Origin: Lactobacillus sp. YT155
GTDB taxonomy: Bacteria > Bacillota > Bacilli > Lactobacillales > Lactobacillaceae
Length of the DNA stretch: 64,000 nucleotides
Reading direction: 5' to 3'
Assembly: GCF_030504545.1 (NCBI RefSeq)
Contig: NZ_JAUKWP010000005.1
Span: 1 to 64,000, forward strand
Below, piece after piece: positions 1 to 9,035 of the stretch (position 1 is the first letter of the stretch; every line of letters starts with the position of its first letter). The notes under the pieces were generated by a model that was given only the letters and a program-made list of their open reading frames with translations, was not told the origin of the DNA and ran no database searches. The position numbers were made by a program, and so were the translations under genes.

Positions 1-1162
1 TCAGTGATTTGACCTTTACCAACTTGGTAATAAATCTTAGCTTTCAAGTCGGCAAGAATTTCAGCCATTGATTCATTTCTTGTCGAATCGAAACGTTTAC
101 CAATATTTTGTTCAAGCCACTCTTGGAAACGTTGGTTAGTATTATGTAAGTTAGCGTATTGAGCATCATCTGCTTGATAAGGTGTTGTTAACTCACTAAT
201 GTTATAACCAGCAGTCTTCATATCTTTGAAGACACGTCCGCTTAAATACATACTCTTTTCATAGTATGTTGGAAACTGTGGTTTGCTGACTTGTGTATTT
301 TTTGGCTTAGTTGCCTTTTCTTCTTCACTCCACGTTGGATGGAATAGTGATCCATATTTCAACCAGTTGTATGGATATTCACCAATTGATGTACCATATT
401 GTTGCATGTATTTAACGTAGTCACCAGTTGGTGTTTGCCCGTTAAACATTGTCATATTGTTAATAAGGTTGTCAATATCAGCAACTGTCTTATCAGCTAA
501 CGGATTCCTGTAATATCTACTATAGAAATCTTGGTTACCACTACTTACAACATTACCAATTAGGCTTCCATCACGTAAGGCGATTGATGAACCAGTACCA
601 CTACCATTATCAACTAACCAACCAGCCATATCAGAAGCTACAATCAAATACTTATGGTCAGCTTCAACTTCTGTATCACTATCTAATAATTTTTGTGATT
701 TTAGCAATCCACCATGAAGGTTTGATCCTGCAGTATATGAAGCAGCGAATCCCTTATTGATGGTTGCAAGACTGTCATCATTCAATGGTACGAGACCATT
801 TAACTTATCAGTAGCGTCTCTTTGGATTGTGACAATACCAATCTTAGCTTCGATATTAGGATTACTATTAAGTTCAGTAGTGAATGCTTCAAGTTGTGCT
901 TTAACATTCGCATAGTTCTTAATAGTTGTAGTATCTACAGCAAAGACGATAGCAATTTTTCTTTTTGAACTGTACCATCTTCTGGCAACTTAAAGTTAAT
1001 ACCATAAGTGCCATCCCCATTATCAGTAGCTGTTTTTGCGATTGGATAATCAGGTGTTTCTGTTTGAGCAACCGCTCTACTTACCCCTGAAACACTCCCC
1101 AAACCAAGAACAAAAACTCCCAATGTCATAATAAATTGAGTAATTCTTCTCCTGAGTTTCAT
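1..1162 (-). pseudogene. VWA-domain surface protein, frameshifted and cut by the window edge
   Basis: An ATG at 1162 follows a good ribosome binding site (AGGAGGAG). It opens a Sec signal peptide (basic MKLRRR, hydrophobic core, likely cleavage near AVAQT) and a typical adhesin start (DNGDGTYGINF). This frame stops at 935 (ends KEKLLSSLL). The -1 frame continues open from about 955 to the left edge (KIAIVFAVDTTT... then IVTIQRDATDKLN, TAGSNLHGGL, YLIVASDMAGW), which has the strand order of a von Willebrand A domain as in pilin-tip and SpaA-like adhesins. Adding one A to the five-A run at 956-960 joins the frames. The metal site DxSxS would read DTTTI, so it is degenerate. Likely a wall-anchored adhesin; the anchor lies outside the window. 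It could be a pseudogene, a phase-variable gene or a base-calling error. Confidence 0.7.
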
Positions 1163-1197
1163 TAATACTCCTCCTATAAAAAACCAAATTAATTAAA

Positions 1198-1278
1198 GGA
1201 ATTATTACTTATTTTTAAAAACTATAAGTTAATTATTATTCTAAGATAGATTTTTTAAAAGCAAAAGATAATAATTCC
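1198..1278. repeat. Inverted repeat upstream of the adhesin
   Basis: GGAATTATTA at 1198-1207 is matched by its exact complement TAATAATTCC at 1269-1278, with about 60 AT-rich bases between. It lies in the region that should hold the adhesin promoter. A role as a regulator site is only a guess, and base composition makes chance plausible. Confidence 0.25.
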
Positions 1279-1358
1279 ACTAATAACTTGATTATACATA
1301 AACATCCATATAAAGTCAGTTATTTTTAGTAAATCCTTATAAAATTTATTCTTAAATA

Positions 1359-1390
1359 AAAAAACACCAATAATAAAATTGGTGTTTTTT
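1359..1390 (-). terminator. Rho-independent terminator
   Basis: AAAACACCAA (1361-1370) pairs with TTGGTGTTTT (1379-1388) around a short AT loop. On the minus strand a run of seven T follows. It ends the polytopic membrane protein gene whose stop codon abuts it. Confidence 0.85.
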
Positions 1391-3125
1391 AGTCATTATT
1401 CATCTTTTTTAAAACAATTAGAGCTATCATTGAGGCCATGTACGTACATACAGTTACAGTCATCGCTAAATATTCATACTTTAATTGGTGCACTCTAATA
1501 GTAAGTTGAGAAGTTCTGCTTCTAGATATCAAACTAGACCTCACTGCCACTGTTCCGTAATCATCATTTCTTTTATTCGCAACTTTTTTCCCGTTTATAT
1601 ATGAATCGTATTTAATTCCTTTATAATCGACAACCGGAGTTACAACATATTGAGGAATTTTATTATTTCTAACCGAAATTCTCTGTTCTGTACTATTCAC
1701 CGTAGACGTTAATCTATTAAAAATGATTGGTCCGGGAATAATATTATTAGTCACTAGGTAAGGAGCAAGCCCTTGGTTCTTACTTAATTTCGTTTTGGAA
1801 TAATAGTCATTATTGAAAGAAGGCTTTACTAATCCATCAGTCATTGCAGATTGTGAAAGTATGTTAGATCTCTGTTCTTCAGTTTTATAAATCGAATAAC
1901 TCCCTGGAAACAATACTAGAATTGACACTACTGTTATTACAATTTTTGACTGTTCAAAATTTATATTCGTCATCATGCCAATGATACTAATAACAATAAA
2001 AATAACTGATATTGTTAAAATTCGTCCCGGAAATTGAATAGTTTCTATTTTTGAAAGAAATGTAATTTTATCAATTATTTCCCACCCATTTTTAAACCAA
2101 TCAGTAGTCATAATTGTTAATATAACTCCAATAATACCTGAAGAAAGAAAATAAATATTTCCCCGCCTAGATTCAAAACTGAAAAACAAGTAAATAATTG
2201 AAACGACACCTAATAAAAGTAATATACTTCCTATATTCCAACTTGTAGCACTATACCCAGCAAACCCCTTGGGAGAAAAAATATTCAAAAAATCACTGAT
2301 GTAAGATGCTGTAGAAACTGTTGTTTTAATAAATCTTCCATTAGTTGGAAAAAGAAGTTCATTAGACGTAGTTAGGTTTAAGAAATTATAAATGGTCACC
2401 AGTGATAATAATGCTGTAAGTGAAGCTGACACTAATATATTCACTATTTCGTTAAGATTTATCTTTCTAGTTATTATCCTAAATAGCTCCACTAAAATTA
2501 ACGGTACTAGAATTAAAGCAACCGATAAAATATGGGAATTTACAATCAAAGAAAAACCCAAAGCCAAGAAAATAATACCTGACCTTTTCTTTTTCCATAT
2601 TCTTAACAATCCAATAACTACTAAGGGAATAAATGTATAGCCCAGTAGTTCCCCAACTGCCAGTCGTTGATATTCAAGTATTAAATGCCAGTTGTTAAAT
2701 ACATATAAAGCTGAAATAAAAATAGAAATTGACGCTTTATGAGTAAACTCTCGAGATAATAACCACGCAGTGAAACTTGTTACAAAATTTATTAAAAACA
2801 TACATAAGAATACTTTTTTCACTAACGTGACTGGTAGTAAAAATGGCCAAATAAATATATATAGTGAAAAAAATGGATACATTGAGTTAATTCCGATTCC
2901 TTGTGTTTGAAAATCTAGAAAATTGACTGGAAACGCTATTTGTCCCTGCTCCATACTATGGAGTACACTTCTGATTCTAGCAAAGTGAAACGCCCAATCA
3001 TCTTGTCCAACATGCACTTGCCGATCAAAGAAAAAAGGAAGCGTTGCTAAAATACTAATAATTACAAGTGCTAATAATTCAAATATAATTTCGTAGTTCT
3101 TATTAAAAGATTTTTTAAGTTCCAT
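1389..3125 (-). CDS. Polytopic membrane protein, GT-C/YfhO-like
   Basis: About 578 residues with roughly 12-13 membrane segments and one large C-terminal extracytoplasmic part (about residues 410-545). The first segment is followed by QDDWAFHFARI and then a long loop (FPVNFLDFQTQGIGINSMY). An acidic pair after the first helix, followed by an outward loop, is the layout of GT-C membrane glycosyltransferases and of the bacterial 6-pyruvoyl-tetrahydropterin-synthase-related membrane family. It probably transfers or flips sugars for surface glycans, but substrate and activity are not visible. ATG codons lie at 3128 and 3125; AAGGAT is better spaced for the second. It sits alone between a terminator and the cpREC-like gene, in a cell-surface neighbourhood. 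Confidence 0.6.
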   Translation of the reverse strand: MELKKSFNKNYEIIFELLALVIISILATLPFFFDRQVHVGQDDWAFHFARIRSVLHSMEQGQIAFPVNFLDFQTQGIGINSMYPFFSLYIFIWPFLLPVTLVKKVFLCMFLINFVTSFTAWLLSREFTHKASISIFISALYVFNNWHLILEYQRLAVGELLGYTFIPLVVIGLLRIWKKKRSGIIFLALGFSLIVNSHILSVALILVPLILVELFRIITRKINLNEIVNILVSASLTALLSLVTIYNFLNLTTSNELLFPTNGRFIKTTVSTASYISDFLNIFSPKGFAGYSATSWNIGSILLLLGVVSIIYLFFSFESRRGNIYFLSSGIIGVILTIMTTDWFKNGWEIIDKITFLSKIETIQFPGRILTISVIFIVISIIGMMTNINFEQSKIVITVVSILVLFPGSYSIYKTEEQRSNILSQSAMTDGLVKPSFNNDYYSKTKLSKNQGLAPYLVTNNIIPGPIIFNRLTSTVNSTEQRISVRNNKIPQYVVTPVVDYKGIKYDSYINGKKVANKRNDDYGTVAVRSSLISRSRTSQLTIRVHQLKYEYLAMTVTVCTYMASMIALIVLKKMNND

Positions 3126-3187
3126 CATTTATCCTTTTACTTAAAAAATCTTCCCCTTTATATTAAGACTCAATCCACATATTATTC

Positions 3188-3520
3188 TTATTCAAAATCT
3201 TCAGGATAAGAAACTATTTTGACTTTAATATCTGAAGAAATAACATTACTCTCTTTGGCAATTTTTAATTGTTCATCCATATATTCTACCGCCATAAAAT
3301 CTGACGAATGTAGCCAGATGTTGTCCACGTACCATTGATTATTTATGAAATCATCAACGAACGTTTTACCTTGTGGGTATTTCCAACCCAGACTGTTATC
3401 CAGAGAAATATGAGTAACTGCATTTTTATTTTTTAAAAAAACTTCTTCAAGTTCTTGGACATTGCTAACCAATGTCCAACCATCGGGTACTGATCTGATA
3501 TCATCTAAAAATAATTTCAT
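3188..3520 (-). CDS. Receiver-like protein of the cyclic-phosphate-processing (cpREC) type
   Basis: About 110 residues starting MKLFLDDIR after GGAGGAGGT; an upstream in-frame ATG at 3538 has no such site. The opening LFLDDIR with an acidic pair, a middle THISLDNSLG strand, and alternating helices match stand-alone receiver-fold proteins of the cpREC family, which are proposed to act in RNA or nucleotide cyclic-phosphate metabolism. In relatives I recall the middle motif usually reads LDHDLG; here it is LDNSLG, so His and Asp are absent, which may mean altered or lost activity. It lies just upstream of the membrane protein gene in the same direction. Function is inferred from family likeness only. 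Confidence 0.6.
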   Translation of the reverse strand: MKLFLDDIRSVPDGWTLVSNVQELEEVFLKNKNAVTHISLDNSLGWKYPQGKTFVDDFINNQWYVDNIWLHSSDFMAVEYMDEQLKIAKESNVISSDIKVKIVSYPEDFE

Positions 3521-3679
3521 AGTTACCTCCTCCAACATTTTCTATATTTTTAAAAGACTTTTTAATTATTCTCAGGTTTATTATTAAAAAAATCAAGAGA
3601 AATATTTGTTACAGGGCTTTGTAAAAGTCAAGCAAAAGTGTATCATTTAAGTATATTACTCAATCAAGGTGAAAGAAAA

Positions 3680-5506
3680 ATGACCATTGTTATAACTTTA
3701 GGATTATTTATATCATTATTTTTGGCAATGATTTTGCAAAAAGATCAAATATTTGGCTTTTTGGCAACTATTTATTTGAATTTAATTTGTGCCTCTTTTT
3801 TTGCGCTCAAAACAACAGAGTTCTATTTAAAAAGACCTATCACTGTCACTGCAATTTTTCTCGATAAATCAACCTCAATAAAATTTCTATTATTAATAAT
3901 TGCATTCTTTGTCATTTTGTTCATTCTTTTCTCGTTCCTTAATCGAAAGCTTTTAAATATAAAAATAACTAAGTATAAGAATAAAAAGTGGATTAGATAC
4001 TTAATTGTACTTTTTGTCTTAAGCCTCGGTCTATTCCTACTTTTTTCAGCAAATTGGGAACAGCAAACATTTAGTCTCTTGACTCCAGAGCAAATAATTT
4101 ATAATCTAACTCAACCCATGGAAGGAGCAGATGGAAGCTTTTTAAATTCATTTGTAAACGGTCCCCTAACAAAAACACTTATTTTCTTTGTTATATCAAT
4201 CCCTTTTGTCTTATATATAAGAAATTTCAAAATCTCATTTTCACTTAAAAAAAATTTCTCACTGAAATTTACCACCATTTTTTCATTAGTCGGCCTAGTA
4301 TTATCAATTACCTTTACCTCAGTTGCTGCCGTTAAGGCTGATGCTGCGAGCTTTTATCATTACCTAACTTCTGATTCCTCATTCATTCAAAATAACTACA
4401 CTAAGCCCACTTCAAAAAATGTTATTTTTCCAACTAAAAAAAGAAATTTAATCTATATTTACGTTGAGTCTTTGGAATCGACTACCATTTCAAAAGAACT
4501 TGGTGGACAGTGGAGCACAAACTTGTTACCTGAGTTAACCAGCTTGGCTGAGCAACCTGAAAATGTCCATTTTTCTGATACCAATAAAGAGTTTGGAGGT
4601 GCTCAACAATTACCTGGTACTGGATGGACTGTCGCTGGAATGGTTGCACAAACATCAGGACTTCCTCTTAAAGTTCCAAGTAGTAACGGAACCAATCAAA
4701 GATCACATCAAAATTACTCTACCGGAACGAAAGATAAATTTTTGGCAGGTGTAACCTCTATAAATGATATCCTTGCCGGTCAAGGATATGAACAAACTTT
4801 AGTATTCAGATCAAGCGCTGCTTTTGCAGGAAGAGGTAACTATTTTGGGCAGCATGGAGTGAATACAATTGATGACTTAAACGTTGTAAAAAGAGAAAAT
4901 CGTCTTCCAAAAGATTATCATGTTTTCTGGGGATACGAAGATTCAAAATTATTCAACTTCGCTAAGGAAGATGCAACAAAACTAAGTCAAGGAACTAAAC
5001 CCTTTAATTTAACCTTACTAACTGAGAACACTCATTTTGTAGGAGGTTATTTAGAATCATCCGCCCCACAACCATATAACGACAAGTACTCAAATGTCAT
5101 TGCGTACTCAGATCATCAAATTGTGGATTTTGTAAAATGGGTTCAACAGCAACCATTCTATGACAATACAACCATTATCATTCAAGGTGATCATTTATGT
5201 ATGGATTCTAATTACTACAAAAGTGTTCCAGACAATAAAAGAAGAACTTTTAATTTAATAATAAACGGCGCGCAACCTAAAGACCAGGTCATAAAAACTA
5301 ACAACAGACAATTCAGCACTCTGGACATGTTTCCAACCACCCTATCTGCTCTGGGTGTCACCATTAAAGGAGAACGCCTAGGCCTTGGCACCAATCTACT
5401 TTCGGATAAGAAAACTTTAATTGAAAAATATGGATTTGAAAAAGTTAATAAAGAGTTATCAGAAAGATCCAGTTACTATACTAAGACATTTATGATTAAC
5501 AAATAA
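3680..5506 (+). CDS. LTA synthase/OpgB-like phosphoglycerol transferase, copy 1
   Basis: About 608 residues: roughly five membrane helices in residues 1-220, then an extracellular sulfatase-fold domain. Catalytic landmarks are visible: YVESLEST (metal-binding Glu), GTGWTVAGMVAQ (nucleophile Thr) and GDHLCMD (Asp-His pair). GTGWTxAGMVA is the signature I recall from E. coli OpgB (MdoB), so this is closer to that branch than to classical LtaS. It should move phosphoglycerol from phosphatidylglycerol onto a surface glycan or teichoic acid outside the membrane. The start at 3680 follows AAGGTG; an earlier in-frame ATG at 3638 lacks a site. A close paralogue faces it from 5839-7647. Confidence 0.82.
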   Translation: MTIVITLGLFISLFLAMILQKDQIFGFLATIYLNLICASFFALKTTEFYLKRPITVTAIFLDKSTSIKFLLLIIAFFVILFILFSFLNRKLLNIKITKYKNKKWIRYLIVLFVLSLGLFLLFSANWEQQTFSLLTPEQIIYNLTQPMEGADGSFLNSFVNGPLTKTLIFFVISIPFVLYIRNFKISFSLKKNFSLKFTTIFSLVGLVLSITFTSVAAVKADAASFYHYLTSDSSFIQNNYTKPTSKNVIFPTKKRNLIYIYVESLESTTISKELGGQWSTNLLPELTSLAEQPENVHFSDTNKEFGGAQQLPGTGWTVAGMVAQTSGLPLKVPSSNGTNQRSHQNYSTGTKDKFLAGVTSINDILAGQGYEQTLVFRSSAAFAGRGNYFGQHGVNTIDDLNVVKRENRLPKDYHVFWGYEDSKLFNFAKEDATKLSQGTKPFNLTLLTENTHFVGGYLESSAPQPYNDKYSNVIAYSDHQIVDFVKWVQQQPFYDNTTIIIQGDHLCMDSNYYKSVPDNKRRTFNLIINGAQPKDQVIKTNNRQFSTLDMFPTTLSALGVTIKGERLGLGTNLLSDKKTLIEKYGFEKVNKELSERSSYYTKTFMINK

Positions 5507-5543
5507 AAAAAGAACAATAGTTTAGTCTATCGTTCTTTTTTAT
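5505..5543 (+). terminator. Rho-independent terminator after OpgB-like copy 1
   Basis: AAAAAAGAACAATAG pairs with CTATCGTTCTTTTTT (one mismatch) around TTTAGT and is followed by TATT. It is nearly symmetric and may also stop transcripts from the opposite side. Confidence 0.85.
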
Positions 5544-5838
5544 TTATATTAAGACTGGAGAAGAAAAATCTAAAAAATTAGCTCCTAAGGGTAATGAGTT
5601 ATTTTTTTTACGTAGTCACTACGCCTCTAATTCTTCCAAATTGAAAACTCCGATCTTCGTGAAAACTACCATTGACTACATACACTGTTATAAAAAAGAT
5701 AGATTTAAGCAAAACGACAGTACCAATATGATCAGCAAACTTTAAAGTTTATTTTTTAAATAATCATTTTTATTCATATATCCTTCGTAATTACTATCAA
5801 TTCAAATTATAAACTAGTAGTATCTATTTCAGTTCCCT
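5544..5838. other. Non-coding gap between convergent paralogues
   Basis: About 295 bases with no credible reading frame on either strand. The only structure seen is a short palindrome (CGTAG-TCA-CTACG near 5620-5632). No clear terminator for the minus-strand paralogue was found here. Confidence 0.5.
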
Positions 5839-7647
5839 TTATTGTCCATTAATAAATTTATTATTGTAATACTTCGAAACTGCTGATAATTCTGTACTGA
5901 CATTAACAAATCCATATTTCTCAACTAATGTCTCTTTATTCGAGAGAAGATTTGTTCCTAATCCAAGCCTGTTCCCTTTAACTTCTACACCTAATGCTGC
6001 CAGCGTGGTTGGAAACATATCAATTGTTCCAAACTGTCTGTTAGTAGTTTTAATTTTAGATTTATCAGCTTCTTGTGGAGCATTAAGAATCAAATTGAAT
6101 GTATGTCTGTCTTTCACCCCTTTATAGTATTGAGTATCCATACTTAGATGATCACCATTTATAATGATAGTAGTATTTTTGTAAAAATCTTGTTGTTGCG
6201 CCCACTTCACAAATTCAACTATTTGATGATCTGAAAAAGCAATTACATTGGAGTATTTATTTCCGTATGGCTGGGGAGAGCCTTTTTCAGTATATCCACC
6301 AATATGATGCGTATTCGCAGTTAGCATAGTTAAATTGAAAGGTTTATTTTGTTGACTTAGTTTCGTTACATCTTGCTTGGCATATTCAAATAGTTTTGAA
6401 TCTTCATATCCCCACCAAACTTTATAATCCTTAGATATTCTGCCTTCTTTTTTTGCCGCGAGATAATCATCAATTTTTACATTCCCATGTTCTTTGAAGT
6501 AACTTCTGCGACCACCAAATGTTGCATCAGAACCAAACAAAGCGACTTGATTGTAACCTTCTTTTTCTAAGATGTCGTTTAATGAGATTACACCTGGAAG
6601 AAATTTATCTCCTTTGTTATTAGCATAACTATTCCCATCAACAGGAATTTTTAAAGGCAGCCCTGAAGTCTGGGCAACCATTCCCGCAATCGTCCATCCA
6701 GTTCCTGAAAGCTGTTGTGCTCCACCAAATTCCTTTTCACTATTTGAAAAATGAATTCCTTGTCTTGATAATTCTGTTAATTCAGGAAGTAAATTTTGAC
6801 TTTGTTGTCCTCCCAACTCTTTTGATATGGATGTCGATTCTAAGGACTCAGCATAAATATAAATTAAGTTTCGTTTGTGCTTAGGGAATTTAATGTTATT
6901 TGCAGTTGGTTCAACATAGTTCTTTTTTATGAAAGTTGAATCAGTTGTGAAATAATCGTAAAAATCTTTCGCCTTTATCTCCACTGCAGCAATAGAAGTC
7001 AAAACTAGACTAATAATTAAACTTGGAACAACAATCCATTTCCCTAAAAAGCGATAATTAAAAAATCGATTTAAGATTTTAAATGAAAAGTTGAATTTTC
7101 TTAAATAAATAAAAATAATACTCAAAAAAATCAGTAATAGCAGTGATTGTAATAATGGTCCAATAATAAATGAATCGACAAATCCTCCTGCAGTCCCTTC
7201 CATCGGCTGAGTCAAATTGTATATGATTTGCTCAGGAGTTAACAGATTGAAATTATAATTCGTCCAGTAACTAGCTTTTAACAAGAAATAGCCTATAGTA
7301 ATTAAGAAAGCCGCACCTATACTTCCATAAGGCAACCGATTTTTTTTAAAGTTTTTTTCTACCATTGAAAAACTAGTCCAACGCTCTAATAAATTGAGTG
7401 AAAAATAAACTAATACGTAAACAATTAATAAAATAAAGCAAAATTTGATTGAAAAAGTTGGTGTAAATATTACATCGTTAAAAACTATAGGATTATGTGT
7501 ATATATTCGCGCCAAAAATAAACTTATTAACAAAGAAGCTATTCCCACGAGAAAAGTTTTCGCCAAAATTTTAAAAGTAGTATCATTTTTTGTAAAGATT
7601 GCAGCCAAAATTGGCAATATTACAAATCCAAAAATAAAAATATACAT
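5839..7647 (-). CDS. LTA synthase/OpgB-like phosphoglycerol transferase, copy 2
   Basis: 602 residues with the same plan as copy 1: N-terminal membrane helices (to about residue 225), then an extracellular sulfatase domain with YAESLEST, GTGWTIAGMVAQTSGLPL and GDHLSMD. The two proteins match closely along their full length, including LLTPEQIIYNLTQPMEG before the domain and the C-terminal RLGLGTNLL block. They differ mainly in the first 100 residues and in a loop after SGLPL, where copy 1 is longer. The start follows GAGGATG. It probably shares a transcript with the MFS gene upstream, 75 bases away. The expected role is phosphoglycerol modification of a surface polymer. Confidence 0.82.
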   Translation of the reverse strand: MYIFIFGFVILPILAAIFTKNDTTFKILAKTFLVGIASLLISLFLARIYTHNPIVFNDVIFTPTFSIKFCFILLIVYVLVYFSLNLLERWTSFSMVEKNFKKNRLPYGSIGAAFLITIGYFLLKASYWTNYNFNLLTPEQIIYNLTQPMEGTAGGFVDSFIIGPLLQSLLLLIFLSIIFIYLRKFNFSFKILNRFFNYRFLGKWIVVPSLIISLVLTSIAAVEIKAKDFYDYFTTDSTFIKKNYVEPTANNIKFPKHKRNLIYIYAESLESTSISKELGGQQSQNLLPELTELSRQGIHFSNSEKEFGGAQQLSGTGWTIAGMVAQTSGLPLKIPVDGNSYANNKGDKFLPGVISLNDILEKEGYNQVALFGSDATFGGRRSYFKEHGNVKIDDYLAAKKEGRISKDYKVWWGYEDSKLFEYAKQDVTKLSQQNKPFNLTMLTANTHHIGGYTEKGSPQPYGNKYSNVIAFSDHQIVEFVKWAQQQDFYKNTTIIINGDHLSMDTQYYKGVKDRHTFNLILNAPQEADKSKIKTTNRQFGTIDMFPTTLAALGVEVKGNRLGLGTNLLSNKETLVEKYGFVNVSTELSAVSKYYNNKFINGQ

Positions 7648-7722
7648 TTATCCATCCTCTATACCCTGTTTACTATGTTTAATCTTATCATTAAATTTTC
7701 ATTGTGCAAAAAAGTCATAGAA

Positions 7723-8919
7723 TTATCCTTCTACGACTTTCTTTTTCATATACATATAGTAACTTCCATAACAAATCCCACAGGCAATGATTAATATTCC
7801 AAAAATAACGGTTAGATTTGCCGCCCCAAAATTTTGAAATACCAAGGTTCCAATTGGCACACCTAGCGCATTACCGGTTAAAAATCCCGATTGCGCAATA
7901 CCAAGATAAATTATGCGTTCCTGCCTAGGAAAGATTTCATATTCCATTAATTCTTTAAATATAAAGAATCCCGCAGTTCCAAATGACATAATCGCATAGG
8001 CCAATATGATGAAATAAATATTTTGCTGACCATTTAAGACTAACAAAATCATCGATATTCCGATGATCAGTTGATTGATTATAAAGAATAATAATGGAGC
8101 CACATTCACTTTAATTCTTTGGTAGAAAATTGCCGCTACTACCGTCAAAACACTAAAGACAGTAGTCCAAAATGTCACTGAAGCAACCTTTAGTCCCGAG
8201 CTACGGAGAATAGCTGGAATGATTGGTTCAATCAATGCATCCGTTACTCCTAAGAAAAACACCACCAGAAACAAAATAATTCCCGAAGTCTTATTAGATG
8301 GAAAGATGGTTATTGGTTTATCTTTTTTTTCGTGCATTTTGCTTGTTGGGATATCGTTAAAAAGAATCAAGCTTCCCATACAAATTGAAGATAAGACAAT
8401 TAAAGAAATGTAGACTAAATTTGACGAATTGAAAAATGAAATAATGGCGCCAGCAACAATAATTGCCAACAGTGCTGCTACTTGTAGTATTACATATCGT
8501 GACGATACTAAGATTTTTTTACTAGCCTCATCCGCATCCGACTCGTAATAAATCCAAGTTCTAATTACTATTAAGGTAATGCTTGCTCCCATTCCAGAGA
8601 TTAATCCAGATACTACTGCAATGAATGGACTACTGGGGAAGATTCTCAAGAACATCCCCAATGCATAAATCGGCAAAAACACTATCGCAATTTTTCTTAA
8701 ATTCCAATTGTTCAAATTATTACTAATCAGAAATGATAAGGCACCAGCAACAGCCATTGCTGAATAAGCCATTGAATAATTCACTAATCCATTATTTTGT
8801 TGAAAATAAAGAACTTGAGAATATCGTGAAATTCCCATAGTTAAATAAAAAACTAAAATGAATGACAACAGTTTTCGATGTTTATATTCAGTTTTAAAAA
8901 TTGTTTTAACTCTGCTCAT
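7723..8919 (-). CDS. MFS transporter
   Basis: 398 residues with about 12 hydrophobic segments and a charged central loop near residues 190-205 (NDIPTSKMHEKKDK), the usual Major Facilitator layout. There is no close match to a named drug pump; RIxPSSPFIAVVSGLISGMGAS resembles the MFS motif around helices 3-5. The substrate is unknown. It precedes OpgB-like copy 2 on the same strand, so it might move a precursor or product of that pathway, but this is only context. Its start lies 28 bases after tRNA-Thr with no terminator between. Confidence 0.75.
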   Translation of the reverse strand: MSRVKTIFKTEYKHRKLLSFILVFYLTMGISRYSQVLYFQQNNGLVNYSMAYSAMAVAGALSFLISNNLNNWNLRKIAIVFLPIYALGMFLRIFPSSPFIAVVSGLISGMGASITLIVIRTWIYYESDADEASKKILVSSRYVILQVAALLAIIVAGAIISFFNSSNLVYISLIVLSSICMGSLILFNDIPTSKMHEKKDKPITIFPSNKTSGIILFLVVFFLGVTDALIEPIIPAILRSSGLKVASVTFWTTVFSVLTVVAAIFYQRIKVNVAPLLFFIINQLIIGISMILLVLNGQQNIYFIILAYAIMSFGTAGFFIFKELMEYEIFPRQERIIYLGIAQSGFLTGNALGVPIGTLVFQNFGAANLTVIFGILIIACGICYGSYYMYMKKKVVEG

Positions 8920-8946
8920 TCAAAAAACATCCTAAAACCCCTAAAA

Positions 8947-9021
8947 ATGCCAGTTGCAGGATTCGAACCTGTGACCGCCGGTTTACGATACCGATGCTCT
9001 ACCAACTGAGCTAAACTGGCA
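8947..9021 (-). tRNA. tRNA-Thr (anticodon CGU)
   Basis: Acceptor stem TGCCAGT pairs with ACTGGCA, discriminator T, no encoded CCA. D-arm GCTCAGTTGGTAGAGC, anticodon stem TCGGT/ACCGG with loop ATCGTAA giving CGT (reads ACG), and T-loop GTTCGAATCC are all present. It sits 14 bases after the alpha/beta hydrolase stop codon. Confidence 0.95.
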
Positions 9022-9035
9022 TAAGTAAGTACATC

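Noticed and set aside
935-965. Programmed -1 frameshift in the adhesin
   Set aside because: CAA AAA GAA AAA does not give a good tandem slippery heptamer in the zero frame, and no clear downstream stimulator was seen; a missing A is simpler.
2392-2640. 82-codon frame on the + strand
   Set aside because: It lies wholly inside the polytopic membrane protein gene, has no ribosome binding site and reads as the complement of hydrophobic helices.
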